This document shows, one piece after another, positions 39,062-47,168 of a stretch of 47,203 bases of DNA. The DNA lies in assembly GCF_014212175.1 (NCBI RefSeq), contig NZ_JACJVR010000009.1:1-47203 (forward strand), in the 5' to 3' direction. The notes beneath the pieces are model-generated. The model made no database searches. It was given only the letters and a program-made list of their open reading frames with translations, and was not told the DNA's origin. Origin of the DNA: Cohnella xylanilytica. Lineage in GTDB: Bacteria > Bacillota > Bacilli > Paenibacillales > Paenibacillaceae. Position numbers and translations under genes: made by a program. Within the stretch, counting starts at the first letter, position 1, and every line of letters starts with the position of its first letter.

Positions 39062-40264
39062 ATGAATTTAAAGTGGAAAAAAACGTTCTCGATCATTTTC
39101 AGCGGACAAATCTTCTCGATATTAACATCCTCGATGGTTCAATTCTCGGTCATTTGGCATCTGACGGAGACGACGGGCTCCGCTGGGGTGCTCATGATAG
39201 CCGGGTTGGCTTCCTTCCTCCCCCAAGCGCTATTGGGACCGTTCATCGGAGTCTGGCTGGACCGATGGAACCGCAAACTCACGATGATCGCCGCGGACGG
39301 CGCCATCGCGTTCTTCAGCCTGTTGCTGGGCGTCTTCTTCTATCTGGGTGAACCCAGCTTGGGGGTCGTGTACGCGATTCTTATGATTCGCTCCGCGGCT
39401 TCCGCCTTCCATGCTCCGGCCTTCCAGGCGGCCATTCCGCTGATCGCGCCCGAAGAGCAACTGACCCGCGTGGCCGGGTGGCACCAGATGGTGTTCTCCT
39501 TCTCCAGCGTCGTCGGGCCTGCGCTCGGTATCGCGGTCTACTCGGCCTCCTCTCTCGGCACGGTGCTTCTGCTCGACGTGGCCGGCGCGTTGTTCGCCAA
39601 TCTCATGCTGCTGTTCGTCGCCATCCCTCAGCCGAAGCCGGAGGCCGCCGAGGCGCCTTCGTTCCTTATGGAATTCAAGCTCGGCTGGCAGTCGCTCATC
39701 GCCGAGAAGCCGATCGTCGCGATCACGTTCGCCACGACGATCTTCGGGATCGCGTTTATGCCGCTCGCCACTCTGTTCCCCCTGATGACGCTGTCGCACT
39801 TCGGCCTTGGTGGGTACAGCGCGAGTCTGGTGGAAGCCGTCTTCGCCATCGGCATGATCTTAGGCGGCGCTCTCTTGTCGGCGCTCGCCTCCAAGTGGAA
39901 GGACACGACGTATATGAGCCTGAGTCTGGCCGTCATCGGCTTGACCTGTCTGATCAGCGGAGCGTTGGGCGGCGGAGCCTTCGCGGTCTTCGCGGTATTG
40001 TCGTTCTTCATGGGCGCGGCAGGGCCGCTGTTCAACGGACCGTACATGGCCATGATCCAGAGAGCGTTCGAGCCGGAGAAGCTAGGTCGAGTCATCTCGC
40101 TCGTCACGAGTCTCATGCTGCTGTCGTCGCCGGTCGGTCTCGCTCTGGCCGGACCCGTCGTCGAGAGATACGGGGTCCAGTCGTGGTTCCTCGGGGCGGG
40201 GGTCGTCATCGTCCTGACCGGAATTTATATTTTCGTCCGATTCCGTCGAACGAACCTGAAGTAA
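39062..40264 (+). CDS. MFS efflux transporter, MefA-like (probable macrolide pump)
   Basis: The 400-residue protein has twelve predicted helices and follows MefA along its length: a start of the FSGQIFSILTSSMVQFSVI type, LTETTGSA, ALLGPFIGVWLDRWNRK (loop 2-3 motif A), MIRSAASAFHAPA, APEEQLTRVAG, and LGRVISLVTSLMLLSSPVGL near the end. Members of this family export macrolides or other drugs with proton exchange. AAGGAG precedes the ATG at 39062 by ten bases. The leader peptide MTHSMRLR about 180 bp upstream strongly suggests induction by ribosome-bound macrolides. Substrate range is inferred, not shown. Confidence 0.85.
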   Translation: MNLKWKKTFSIIFSGQIFSILTSSMVQFSVIWHLTETTGSAGVLMIAGLASFLPQALLGPFIGVWLDRWNRKLTMIAADGAIAFFSLLLGVFFYLGEPSLGVVYAILMIRSAASAFHAPAFQAAIPLIAPEEQLTRVAGWHQMVFSFSSVVGPALGIAVYSASSLGTVLLLDVAGALFANLMLLFVAIPQPKPEAAEAPSFLMEFKLGWQSLIAEKPIVAITFATTIFGIAFMPLATLFPLMTLSHFGLGGYSASLVEAVFAIGMILGGALLSALASKWKDTTYMSLSLAVIGLTCLISGALGGGAFAVFAVLSFFMGAAGPLFNGPYMAMIQRAFEPEKLGRVISLVTSLMLLSSPVGLALAGPVVERYGVQSWFLGAGVVIVLTGIYIFVRFRRTNLK

Positions 40265-40467
40265 CGTACGGTTGGCGCTGGGATCCCGTCGGGAATCGTC
40301 TTCATCGCGGTGGATATTTGAGATAAAATGGGGCATGAACCTGAAGGCCCGAAGGGAGCGATGCGCTATGACGAGGAAATACGAGATCAAGAGGGCGCAA
40401 TCGAATAGGGGACTGCGCATATAGCCCGGTAAACTGCGCCATTCCCCGGATAACGAGAGGGAATGAG

Positions 40468-41346
40468 ATGATCAAGTATACGATCGGCGAGGTCGCGTTC
40501 CATCTCCGGGAACCGCACGATCTGGAATGGCTGACGTCTCTCGGCCGAGTCTGTCGAGCGTTCGACCAGCAGGATTCAGGCAATATCGCCTTCGGAGTGG
40601 AGAAGGAAGGCCGAAGGTTGTTCGTCAAATACGCGGGAGCGCGGACGATGGACTACATGGGGGACCCGCGGGACGCGGTGTCTCGGCTGGAGGAGGCCAT
40701 ACCGCTCTATTCCGTGCTGGAGCACCCGCGCTTGATCCGGCTGATCGATCATTTCCGCACCGCCGGCGGCGGCTATGCGGCCGTCTTCGAATGGTTCGAA
40801 GGCGAGTGCCTGCATTCGCACTGGTCGTTCGCGGGAGCGGCGAAGTACAGCCATCCCGACTCGCCGTTTTACCGGTACCGGCAGTTGTCCTTGGAGAGGC
40901 GGCTGCGGTCGCTGGATGCCGTTTTTTCTTTTCATGTCCACGTGGAATCCCAAGGGTATGTCGCGGTCGACTTCTATGACGGCAGCATTCTGTACGACTT
41001 CGCGAATCAGGAGACGAAGATCTGCGACATCGACTTCTACCGGAAGGCTCCTTCCGTGAACGACATGGGGGAGAGCTTCTGGGGGGCCGCGAGGTCGAAG
41101 GCGCCGGAAGAATTCGAGCTGGGCGCGCCGATCGACGCCCGAACGAACGTATTCACGATGGGGGCGATCGCGTTCGGCCTGCTGGGAGGAGAGACGGATC
41201 GCTCGTTCTCCAAGTGGGAAGCGGGAAGACCGCTCTACGAGGTGGCGCTAAGAGCGGTGAGCTTGGATCGCGATTCCCGGTTCGACAGCGTGAGAACGTT
41301 CAAGGCTTGCTGGGACGAAGCTAGGAGTAGAAGCCGCATTCCGTAA
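40468..41346 (+). CDS. Serine/threonine protein kinase-like protein
   Basis: The 292-residue protein has a reduced kinase fold: a beta-strand Lys in LFVKYAG (near residue 54), a Glu helix, a catalytic-loop-like segment GYVAVDFYDGSILYDF (near 164-179) with Asp, and CDIDFYRK (near 190), matching the metal-binding DFG position as D-x-D-F. It resembles Bacillales proteins annotated as protein kinases; the glycine loop is weak, so it could also phosphorylate a small molecule such as an antibiotic. GAGAGGGAATG provides the ribosome site. A terminator follows. Confidence 0.7.
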   Translation: MIKYTIGEVAFHLREPHDLEWLTSLGRVCRAFDQQDSGNIAFGVEKEGRRLFVKYAGARTMDYMGDPRDAVSRLEEAIPLYSVLEHPRLIRLIDHFRTAGGGYAAVFEWFEGECLHSHWSFAGAAKYSHPDSPFYRYRQLSLERRLRSLDAVFSFHVHVESQGYVAVDFYDGSILYDFANQETKICDIDFYRKAPSVNDMGESFWGAARSKAPEEFELGAPIDARTNVFTMGAIAFGLLGGETDRSFSKWEAGRPLYEVALRAVSLDRDSRFDSVRTFKACWDEARSRSRIP

Positions 41347-41365
41347 GCGGAATCGCAAGGAAGAA

Positions 41366-41399
41366 GAGGCCCGGCGTTCGAGAGACGCGGGCCTCTTTT
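41366..41399. terminator. Bidirectional terminator between kinase-like gene and hxlB
   Basis: GAGGCCCG (41366-41373) and CGGGCCTC (41388-41395) form a perfect stem followed by TTTTG on plus and CTTCTTCC on minus. Confidence 0.8.
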
Positions 41400-41424
41400 G
41401 CATTTTGCATTGTGGAAAAAAAGG

Positions 41425-41982
41425 CTATTCCAGATTCGCATGCCGGCTGAACATCGCTTGGGAGTCCAGGGAGCGGAGCTCCATAAGCCTTAGGACGACG
41501 GCATCGAAGAACAGGAACAACGATTGCTCGAACAAGGAGCCCATCGGTTGAATGGTATCCTGCCCCGAATGACTTCGCTCCTTGGGCGATCCGGGAAGAA
41601 CGACGGATACGTCCGCCATTCGGCCGATCGTCGATTCGGCCGACAGGGTAACGGCGGCCACGGAGGCCCCGAGGCTTAGCGCCTTCTGCGCCATCGGAAT
41701 CAGACTTCTCGTCTCGCCCGAACCGGAACCGATCAACAGCAGATCGCCTCGGGACAGACCGGGAGTGACCGTCTCGCCGACGACGTAAGCTTCCAAGCCG
41801 AGATGCATGAGCCTCATGGCGAACGACCGCACCATCAGTCCCGAGCGTCCGGCCCCCGCAACGTAAATTCTGCGCGATTGGAGAATTCGCGTAATAAGAG
41901 CTTCGGCCTCGGCATCGGAGATCGAGTCTGCGACGCGGCTTAATTCGCTTTGAATCCTGGCCAGGTATTGAGCCGTCCGCAT
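41425..41982 (-). CDS. hxlB: 6-phospho-3-hexuloisomerase
   Basis: The 185-residue protein is a single SIS domain with the HxlB pattern YVAGAGRSGLMVRSFAMRLM (residues 39-58), SGSGETRSLIP near 86-96, and the C-terminal PMGSLFEQSLFLFFDAVV. It converts hexulose-6-phosphate to fructose-6-phosphate, the second step of formaldehyde fixation by the ribulose monophosphate path. Its ATG overlaps the hxlA stop by one base (TGATG), so the two are translationally coupled. In Bacillus this pair detoxifies formaldehyde. Confidence 0.95.
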   Translation of the reverse strand: MRTAQYLARIQSELSRVADSISDAEAEALITRILQSRRIYVAGAGRSGLMVRSFAMRLMHLGLEAYVVGETVTPGLSRGDLLLIGSGSGETRSLIPMAQKALSLGASVAAVTLSAESTIGRMADVSVVLPGSPKERSHSGQDTIQPMGSLFEQSLFLFFDAVVLRLMELRSLDSQAMFSRHANLE

Positions 41983-42623
41983 CAGGCGGAAGCGCCTTGT
42001 TTAATCATTTTTTGCATTTCGGCGGCGACGGCTTTCTTATCCGGCTCCCCGGTAATTCCGCCTCCGACGATGACCAGATCGGGCTCGGACTGGATGACAT
42101 CGGGAAGAGTGCTTAATTTGATTCCTCCGGCGACGGCGGTTTTCGCTTGTTTGACGACGCGTTTGATCGTCCGAAGGTCTTCGAAGGAATTTCGGCCGAC
42201 GGCCTGCAGATCGTAACCCGTATGCACGCAGATATAGTCCGCGCCGAGAGCGTCCACTTCTTGCGCCCGTTGCTCGAGATTTTTCACGCCGATCATGTCC
42301 ACCAGAATCTTCTTGCCCTGCTTCTTGGCTTCTTCGACGGCGCCCTTGATGGTCATATCCTCGGCGACGCCCAGAATCGTGACGATATCCGCGCCGGCCT
42401 CGGAAGCCTTCATGACTTCGTATCCCGCGGCATCCATGACTTTGAGATCGGCAAGAACCTTCAGATGGGGGAAGGCGTTCTTGACTTCCTTCACCGCCCG
42501 CAGGCCTTCGTTAATGACGACCGGCGTGCCGATCTCCACGATATCGATATAAGCTTCGACTTCCTTGACCGCCTCGATGGCTTGGGGAATGTCGACCAGA
42601 TCCAGCGCCAACTGCAGCTCCAT
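41982..42623 (-). CDS. hxlA: 3-hexulose-6-phosphate synthase
   Basis: The 213-residue protein is a TIM barrel of the OMP decarboxylase superfamily with the motif ADLKVMD near residues 59-65, EIGTP near 30 and the phosphate-binding VAGGIKL and VGGGITG loops. It condenses formaldehyde with ribulose-5-phosphate. The ATG at 42623 lies ten bases after AAGGAG; a GTG at 42632 is less well placed. It heads the hxlAB operon, which has its own promoter 50 bp upstream and a likely HxlR site beyond it. Confidence 0.95.
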   Translation of the reverse strand: MELQLALDLVDIPQAIEAVKEVEAYIDIVEIGTPVVINEGLRAVKEVKNAFPHLKVLADLKVMDAAGYEVMKASEAGADIVTILGVAEDMTIKGAVEEAKKQGKKILVDMIGVKNLEQRAQEVDALGADYICVHTGYDLQAVGRNSFEDLRTIKRVVKQAKTAVAGGIKLSTLPDVIQSEPDLVIVGGGITGEPDKKAVAAEMQKMIKQGASA

Positions 42624-42671
42624 ATGATGCACGCTCCTTGGTTTGAGAGGATGTAGGACAAGTCGAGATTC

Positions 42672-42740
42672 ATTCTAGTCTCTCGCATGCATAATGAAAA
42701 GTACGCACTGTTAGGGAACGTAGTACCTCGAAGGATACTA
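42672..42740 (-). promoter_or_regulatory. hxlAB promoter with upstream HxlR-type site
   Basis: On the minus strand TTTTCA (42700-42695) and TAGAAT (42677-42672) are 17 bp apart. Twenty bases upstream of the -35 box lies the 20-bp imperfect inverted repeat TAGTATCCTTCGAGGTACTA (42740-42721). The position fits an activator; HxlR is known to activate hxlAB in Bacillus subtilis. Confidence 0.6.
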
Positions 42741-42789
42741 TTGGACGATAGAACCGGAGGCGGTTCGCATGCGAATGGGTCATCCGCAG

Positions 42790-42816
42790 AAAAAAAAGGA
42801 CCCGGTTGCCCGAGTC
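42790..42816 (-). terminator. Terminator directly after hxlR
   Basis: GACTCGG, a GCAA tetraloop and CCGGGTC form a 7-bp stem with one G-U pair, followed by C and eight T residues on the minus strand. It begins two bases past the hxlR stop, so hxlR and hxlAB are separate transcripts. Confidence 0.85.
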
Positions 42817-42817
42817 G

Positions 42818-43198
42818 TCAGCGTTGCTTATCCGTTTGGATTGCAGGAGGGGTGTCCGGAGGCAAAGCCGGGTCTCCGGGATCGGCGGACGTCCAGTGCC
42901 GCAACCCCCAGCTTGCCATTACATCCAGAACTTCTTTCAGAGTTTGGCCGTATTCCGTTAAGGAGTATTCGACCTTGGGAGGAACCTGGCTGAAGGCTTT
43001 GCGGCTGATAATGCCGTCTTCCTCCAGCTCTCTTAACTGTTGAGTCAGCATTTTCTGCGTAATGGCGGGCATCTCGCGCCGCAATTCGCCGAATCTCTTC
43101 ACGCCATCGGTCAGGTGGCACAAGATAACCGGCTTCCACTTGCCCCCGATGACCTTAAGCGTCATCTCCACCGAACGTTTGAATATCGGGTCTCCCAC
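42818..43198 (-). CDS. hxlR: HxlR family transcriptional regulator
   Basis: The 126-residue winged-helix protein has the family core TLKVIGGKWKPVIL (residues 13-26), FGELRREMPAITQKMLTQQL and VPPKVEYSLTEYG. It lies 195 bp upstream of hxlA on the same strand, whereas in B. subtilis hxlR is divergent. By position it should activate hxlAB when formaldehyde appears. However, B. subtilis HxlR senses formaldehyde through Cys11 and Lys13 (FNCEKE); here the same stretch reads FKRSVE, with neither residue. The only Cys is C27, after the core. GAGGTG lies eight bases before the GTG start. The C-terminal tail is Pro-rich. Confidence 0.85.
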   Translation of the reverse strand: MGDPIFKRSVEMTLKVIGGKWKPVILCHLTDGVKRFGELRREMPAITQKMLTQQLRELEEDGIISRKAFSQVPPKVEYSLTEYGQTLKEVLDVMASWGLRHWTSADPGDPALPPDTPPAIQTDKQR

Positions 43199-43260
43199 GT
43201 TGAAGGCACCTCTGGATTGAATTGGAGTCGTTGTTGTACGCCGGAAGCACTCGACTCTTG

Positions 43261-43289
43261 ATTATACAAAGTTCGGCGGCGTCTGTCAC
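43261..43289 (-). promoter_or_regulatory. hxlR promoter
   Basis: GTGACA (43289-43284), 17-bp spacer and a perfect TATAAT (43266-43261) on the minus strand, about 60 bp before the GTG start. Confidence 0.7.
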
Positions 43290-43330
43290 AGTCGGGAGGG
43301 TTCAACGCCAAGCTGGGAGAGGACCGTAAT

Positions 43331-43723
43331 TCATCTTTGCCGGCTCAGAGCCTTCGCGATTCCGCCCACGATAAGACCCCAGATCGCATTGATCGCCAAG
43401 ACGCTGACGATCGCAAGGGGGTTCGTCAGAGGCCCCTGCAATTTCCCGTCGATGAGGGGAGACGCGATGCCGCTCAGAACGATGGCGAGCGCCGCATAGC
43501 ATAACCCCGCGCCGACGAGTACGGTCACGGGCGAAGAGACTCTCTTCGCGAGGACGATGGCCAGCCAGGCCAGCGAGATCAGGACGGTCGTCAGAATGCT
43601 GCCGAAGGCTTGACCGATCAGCTCCATGACCCCCGTCATCTTCATAATCGGCCGAATCAGCGCAAGCGCGCCCAATCCGAGGATAAGAAGGCCGTTTTCT
43701 TTAACGATGCTTTTCGCGTTCAA
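43331..43723 (-). CDS. Four-helix membrane protein of unknown function
   Basis: The 130-residue product has four hydrophobic helices with short loops and no motif that I recognise. It begins with TTG at 43723, nine to ten bases after GAGGAG, only six bases after the stop of the DUF2269-like gene, so the two form an operon. The last helices are rich in Ala, Ile and Gly, and the tail is basic (LSRQR). Function is unknown; the tie to the preceding membrane gene suggests they work together. Confidence 0.7.
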   Translation of the reverse strand: MNAKSIVKENGLLILGLGALALIRPIMKMTGVMELIGQAFGSILTTVLISLAWLAIVLAKRVSSPVTVLVGAGLCYAALAIVLSGIASPLIDGKLQGPLTNPLAIVSVLAINAIWGLIVGGIAKALSRQR

Positions 43724-43729
43724 ATTCGA

Positions 43730-44272
43730 TCAGCTCCTCTTCGATGTTGGGGACGGGCCCGGAGCCCGTCTCTTCTTGATCTTCCCGAACGGTTTGAAGT
43801 ACGTAATGAAAACCATAAGCAGAAGACAAACTAAATTGAAGCCCGCCGTGACGAGCATGGAGGTCCGCGTCGACCGGTAAGCCGGGTCCCGCATGGCGGC
43901 AAACCCCGACTCCCGGACCAGATCCCCAAGCGATTCCGTCCAATCGTTGAGGAAGAAGATGCCGATCAAGATCGTCGCCACGGTCAGCGTCAGCTTGATC
44001 GCGACCCAGTAATGCTTGACGAGCCCCCATTGCGTCCATATGGATAACAGGATGCCCGTCAGCAAAATCAGCAGAGCGGGATACTTCAGCAAGTTCTCGT
44101 CGATGACTTCCATGCTGGCGAGCGTATACGTTAGCTGATCCCCATTGGCCGAGCTGCCCAGATAAATGCCCAGAAGCAGCATCCCGAACGTACCGCCTGT
44201 CCAGGACGCCACGGCGATCACGTGAATGGCGACCAGCAGCTGTTTGCTTTTCTGACTCAGCCGATAAGCCAT
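43730..44272 (-). CDS. DUF2269-like membrane protein
   Basis: The 180-residue protein has four predicted helices and the typical start AIHVIAVASWTGGTFGMLLLG (shown in part: HVIAVASWTGG), followed by LTGILLSIWTQWGL and a third helix after HYWVAIKL. His17 and the W-T-G-G segment resemble the heme-protein-like four-helix families related to CopD/DUF2269; a heme role is not shown. GGAAGGAGAG precedes the ATG at 44272. It is divergent from a two-component pair by 158 bp and is a candidate target of it. Confidence 0.75.
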   Translation of the reverse strand: MAYRLSQKSKQLLVAIHVIAVASWTGGTFGMLLLGIYLGSSANGDQLTYTLASMEVIDENLLKYPALLILLTGILLSIWTQWGLVKHYWVAIKLTLTVATILIGIFFLNDWTESLGDLVRESGFAAMRDPAYRSTRTSMLVTAGFNLVCLLLMVFITYFKPFGKIKKRRAPGPSPTSKRS

Positions 44273-44430
44273 GAAGCAATTCTCTCCTTCCGTCTTCAGC
44301 TACCGATCACTTTACCAAACCCATGTTGCGAACTTATAACGATCGTTTGCGAATGTCGTGATCTTTATCCGGTCTCTCCCGGTTCCGTCTATAATGACAA
44401 GGAGAGCATCGAGAGAAGGGAGTGCCGCTC

Positions 44431-45117
44431 ATGGCCGAAACTCTATTATTGGCGGACGACGAAGAGAAGGTTCTCGAGTTCATGAGTTCTTTTCTAAGAG
44501 AGGAAGGATTCCGGATCGTCACGGCCCGGACGGGGACGGAGGCTCTCGCCCTGGCGGACAAGGAGAACCCGGCGCTGGTCGTGCTGGACTGGATGATGCC
44601 TCAGATGAGCGGACTCGACGCGTGCCGCGAATTGCGGAAGCGAAGCCGGGCGGGCATTATCATGGTCACGGCCAAGTCGGACGAGATGGACAAGATCATC
44701 GGTCTTGAAGTCGGGGCGGACGATTATATCGTGAAGCCGTTCTCGCTAAGGGAGCTGCTCGCCCGTATCCGCTCGGTGCTTCGCAGGCTGCAGGACAGTC
44801 CGGCTGCCGAAGAACATCTGGTTCGCGGCGACCTGATCATCTCTAGCTCGCAGCACCGGGTCTGGAAGCGGGGAGTCGAGATCGGCATGACGCCGACCGA
44901 ATTCAAGCTGCTGCTGACGCTCGCCGTCAAGCCCGGGATCGTCTACAGCCGTCTGCAGCTGCTCAAGGCCGCCCTTGACGACGATCTGATCAACGTAGAG
45001 AGAACGGTAGACGCCCATATCAGCCGATTGCGGAAAAAAATCGAAGACGATCTATCGAATCCTAGATATATTGAGACCGTGTACGGGTTCGGCTACCGCT
45101 TCGGGGGCCAGTCGTGA
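44431..45117 (+). CDS. OmpR family response regulator
   Basis: The 228-residue protein has a receiver with ADDEEKV near residue 8, phospho-acceptor D52 in LVVLDWMMP, T in MVTAKSDE and K in VKPFSL, then a winged helix with MTPTEFKLLLTLA and IETVYGFGYRFG. The ATG at 44431 lies nine bases after GAAGGGAG; a GTG nine bases earlier falls too close to that site. A TATAAT at 44390-44395 is the likely -10 box. The palindrome AACGATCGTT lies at 44338-44347 in the divergent region. The kinase gene overlaps its stop as GTGA. Confidence 0.93.
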   Translation: MAETLLLADDEEKVLEFMSSFLREEGFRIVTARTGTEALALADKENPALVVLDWMMPQMSGLDACRELRKRSRAGIIMVTAKSDEMDKIIGLEVGADDYIVKPFSLRELLARIRSVLRRLQDSPAAEEHLVRGDLIISSSQHRVWKRGVEIGMTPTEFKLLLTLAVKPGIVYSRLQLLKAALDDDLINVERTVDAHISRLRKKIEDDLSNPRYIETVYGFGYRFGGQS

Positions 45118-46454
45118 AGCTCCATCGGAAGATCTTCTGGACGATGGCGGTAACGGTCGTGGGGATTAGCGCCGTCTTTATCGCGCTGACCCATTATGTG
45201 ACGCAGCGCGCCGTCGGGGCCAGCATCCACGCGGCGAGAGCGGAAGAAGCGGCGTCTCTCGCGTCCCGGCTGTCCGACTATTACGCGAACCATAATCGGT
45301 CCTGGGAAGGGGTCGCCCGACTGGATCTGTTGGCCTCGATCGATCGGGACCGGCCGAGCCTGCTCGTGCTGGACGAAGAACGGCGAACGGTCCTGCATCA
45401 AGGCGATTCCCCGCCGAAGCAGATCGCCCGTCTCGGGGTTCGGGAAGACCTCGCCCTCCGGGGCGAGCCCATCGGGCGACTGTACTATTACGACCCGGAA
45501 GTCGCGTATTTCAACAAAATCATGATCGGCATCCCGATCTCCGTCCTCTTCGTTCTGATCGGCAGCGGACTGCTGCTCATTCTGATCACTCTCGTCATCG
45601 CCTACCGCCTGTCGCGGTGGCTGGCCTCTCCGCTCCGGGCGCTCCTCCCGCCGATCGAACGGCTGGGAAGAGGGGAGCTTGGCGTGCAGGCTCCCGTCGA
45701 CGCGAACGACGAGTACGGGCAGATCGCGTCGGCGTTCAATCGAATGTCCGCGAAGCTGGGGGAAGCGGAGAAGCTTCGCCGGAATCTGTCCGCGGATATC
45801 GCCCACGAGCTTCGGACTCCCCTCACCATCATCGGAGGGAAGCTGGACGATCTGCAGCAGCGCGGCCGGCCGGTTCCCCCCGAGACGCTGCTGCCGCTGC
45901 AGGACGAGCTCCTACGGCTGAACCGGCTGGTCGAAGACTTAAGAACCTTATCCTTGGCGGAAGCGGGCCAACTGCGCTTGAACAAGCAGGACGCCGACAT
46001 GGCGGATCTGGCGCGGCGGATCGTTCAGGCCTTCGAGCCGCTCGCGGAAGAGAAGGGGATCGCGATTCGATTGGATGTCTCGACCGACCGGACAATCTTG
46101 TTCATGGACCCGGGCCGCATGAAGCAGGTTCTCGTCAACCTGCTCGCGAACGCCATTCGATATACGCCAAGCGGGGGAACGATCGAGGTCAGGCTCGAGA
46201 ACGACGCCGACCGACGGCTCGCGATTGCGGTGGAAGATTCCGGGATCGGGATCGCCCCGGAGCATCTGCCTCATCTGTTCGACCGGTTCTATCGAACGGA
46301 CGAGGCGCGGGACCGAGACGGCGGGGGAACGGGCCTGGGCCTTGCGATCGCCAAGCAATTCTTCCTCTCCCACGAAGGAACGATCGAAGCGGAGAGCCGG
46401 TTGAATCGCGGGACCCGCTTCATTGTTCGGCTGCCCTATTTAACCGTTCCTTAA
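45114..46454 (+). CDS. BaeS-like sensor histidine kinase
   Basis: The 446-residue kinase has a first membrane helix (residues 8-28), an outside sensor domain of about 110 residues (30-140), a second helix (about 142-168), HAMP (170-222), H-box DIAHELRTPLTIIGGKLDD near 230, and ATPase motifs NLLANAIRYTPSGG, EDSGIGI and GTGLGLAIAKQF. The GTG start overlaps the regulator stop by four bases (GTGA), giving coupled translation. Similar pairs respond to envelope stress or drugs; the signal here is unknown. Confidence 0.93.
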   Translation: MKLHRKIFWTMAVTVVGISAVFIALTHYVTQRAVGASIHAARAEEAASLASRLSDYYANHNRSWEGVARLDLLASIDRDRPSLLVLDEERRTVLHQGDSPPKQIARLGVREDLALRGEPIGRLYYYDPEVAYFNKIMIGIPISVLFVLIGSGLLLILITLVIAYRLSRWLASPLRALLPPIERLGRGELGVQAPVDANDEYGQIASAFNRMSAKLGEAEKLRRNLSADIAHELRTPLTIIGGKLDDLQQRGRPVPPETLLPLQDELLRLNRLVEDLRTLSLAEAGQLRLNKQDADMADLARRIVQAFEPLAEEKGIAIRLDVSTDRTILFMDPGRMKQVLVNLLANAIRYTPSGGTIEVRLENDADRRLAIAVEDSGIGIAPEHLPHLFDRFYRTDEARDRDGGGTGLGLAIAKQFFLSHEGTIEAESRLNRGTRFIVRLPYLTVP

Positions 46455-46570
46455 CCGATCGTCCGCTCAGACGAACCGGAGCCGCGTTCAATCGAGCAAT
46501 CCGGAAGAAATGCCGGGCCGCTCGATAGGCTACAATGAGGGTAGACGATAAGGCGAAGGAGGAGATTGGA

Positions 46571-47071
46571 ATGGGAAGCAAGATTCAGAGAATCACCCCC
46601 AACCTGTGGTTCGACTCTCAGGCGGAAGAGGCCGCCAAGTTCTATACGTCGGTATTCCCGAATTCCGAGATCGGAAGAATCGCCCGTTACGGCAAGGACA
46701 ACCGCGGCGGTGCCGCCGAAGGATCCGTCATGACCGTGGAGTTCCGGCTGGACGGGCAGCCGTTCGTCGCCTTGAACGGCGGGCCGCACTTTACGTTTAA
46801 CGAGGCGATCTCCTTCATCGTCCATTGCGACGACCAAGACGAGCTGGACTATTACTGGGAGAAGCTCGCCGAGGGCGGGGACGAGCGGGCCCAGGTGTGC
46901 GGCTGGCTGAAGGACAAGTTCGGCGTGTCGTGGCAGATCGTTCCGTCGCGGCTGTCCGAGATGGTCAGCGGCCCCGATCCGGAGCGCTCGGAGAGAGTGA
47001 TGAAGGCGCTGCTAAGGACGAAGGCCAAGATCGACATTCGCTCGCTGGAGCAGGCATACGAGGGAGAGTAA
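46571..47071 (+). CDS. PhnB-like VOC family protein
   Basis: The 166-residue protein belongs to the 3-demethylubiquinone methyltransferase-like (PhnB) group of the VOC fold: ITPNLWFDSQAEEAAKFYTS, SEIGRIARYG, GQPFVALNGGPHFTFNEAIS and CGWLKDKFGVSWQIVP are all hallmarks. The enzymatic role of this common group is not known despite the name. GGAGGAG lies six bases before the ATG at 46571. It stands alone, ended by the hairpin at 47141-47168. A 15-codon ORF follows at 47086 but is not supported. Confidence 0.9.
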   Translation: MGSKIQRITPNLWFDSQAEEAAKFYTSVFPNSEIGRIARYGKDNRGGAAEGSVMTVEFRLDGQPFVALNGGPHFTFNEAISFIVHCDDQDELDYYWEKLAEGGDERAQVCGWLKDKFGVSWQIVPSRLSEMVSGPDPERSERVMKALLRTKAKIDIRSLEQAYEGE

Positions 47072-47140
47072 GGCAAGGAGAAGGGATGACGGCCATCTTC
47101 TTCGTTCCGAAGCGCGATAAATCCGAAGCTTAGAACGGCA

Positions 47141-47168
47141 AAAACCACGGGCTAGCGCCCGTGGTTTT
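47141..47168 (+). terminator. Terminator after the PhnB-like gene
   Basis: AAAACCACGGGC (47141-47152) and GCCCGTGGTTTT (47157-47168) form a perfect 12-bp stem with loop TAGC; the T-run is part of the stem, so it can work in both directions. Confidence 0.85.

Noticed and set aside
40329..40425. Small ORFs of 18 and 26 codons between the efflux gene and the kinase-like gene
   Set aside because: One has a fair ribosome site (AAGGGAG), but they overlap each other and show no recognisable peptide, so I could not support either.
47086..47133. A 15-codon ORF (MTAIFFVPKRDKSEA) after the PhnB-like gene
   Set aside because: GGAG lies close by, but the peptide has no known match and the space is short; chance is the simpler reading.
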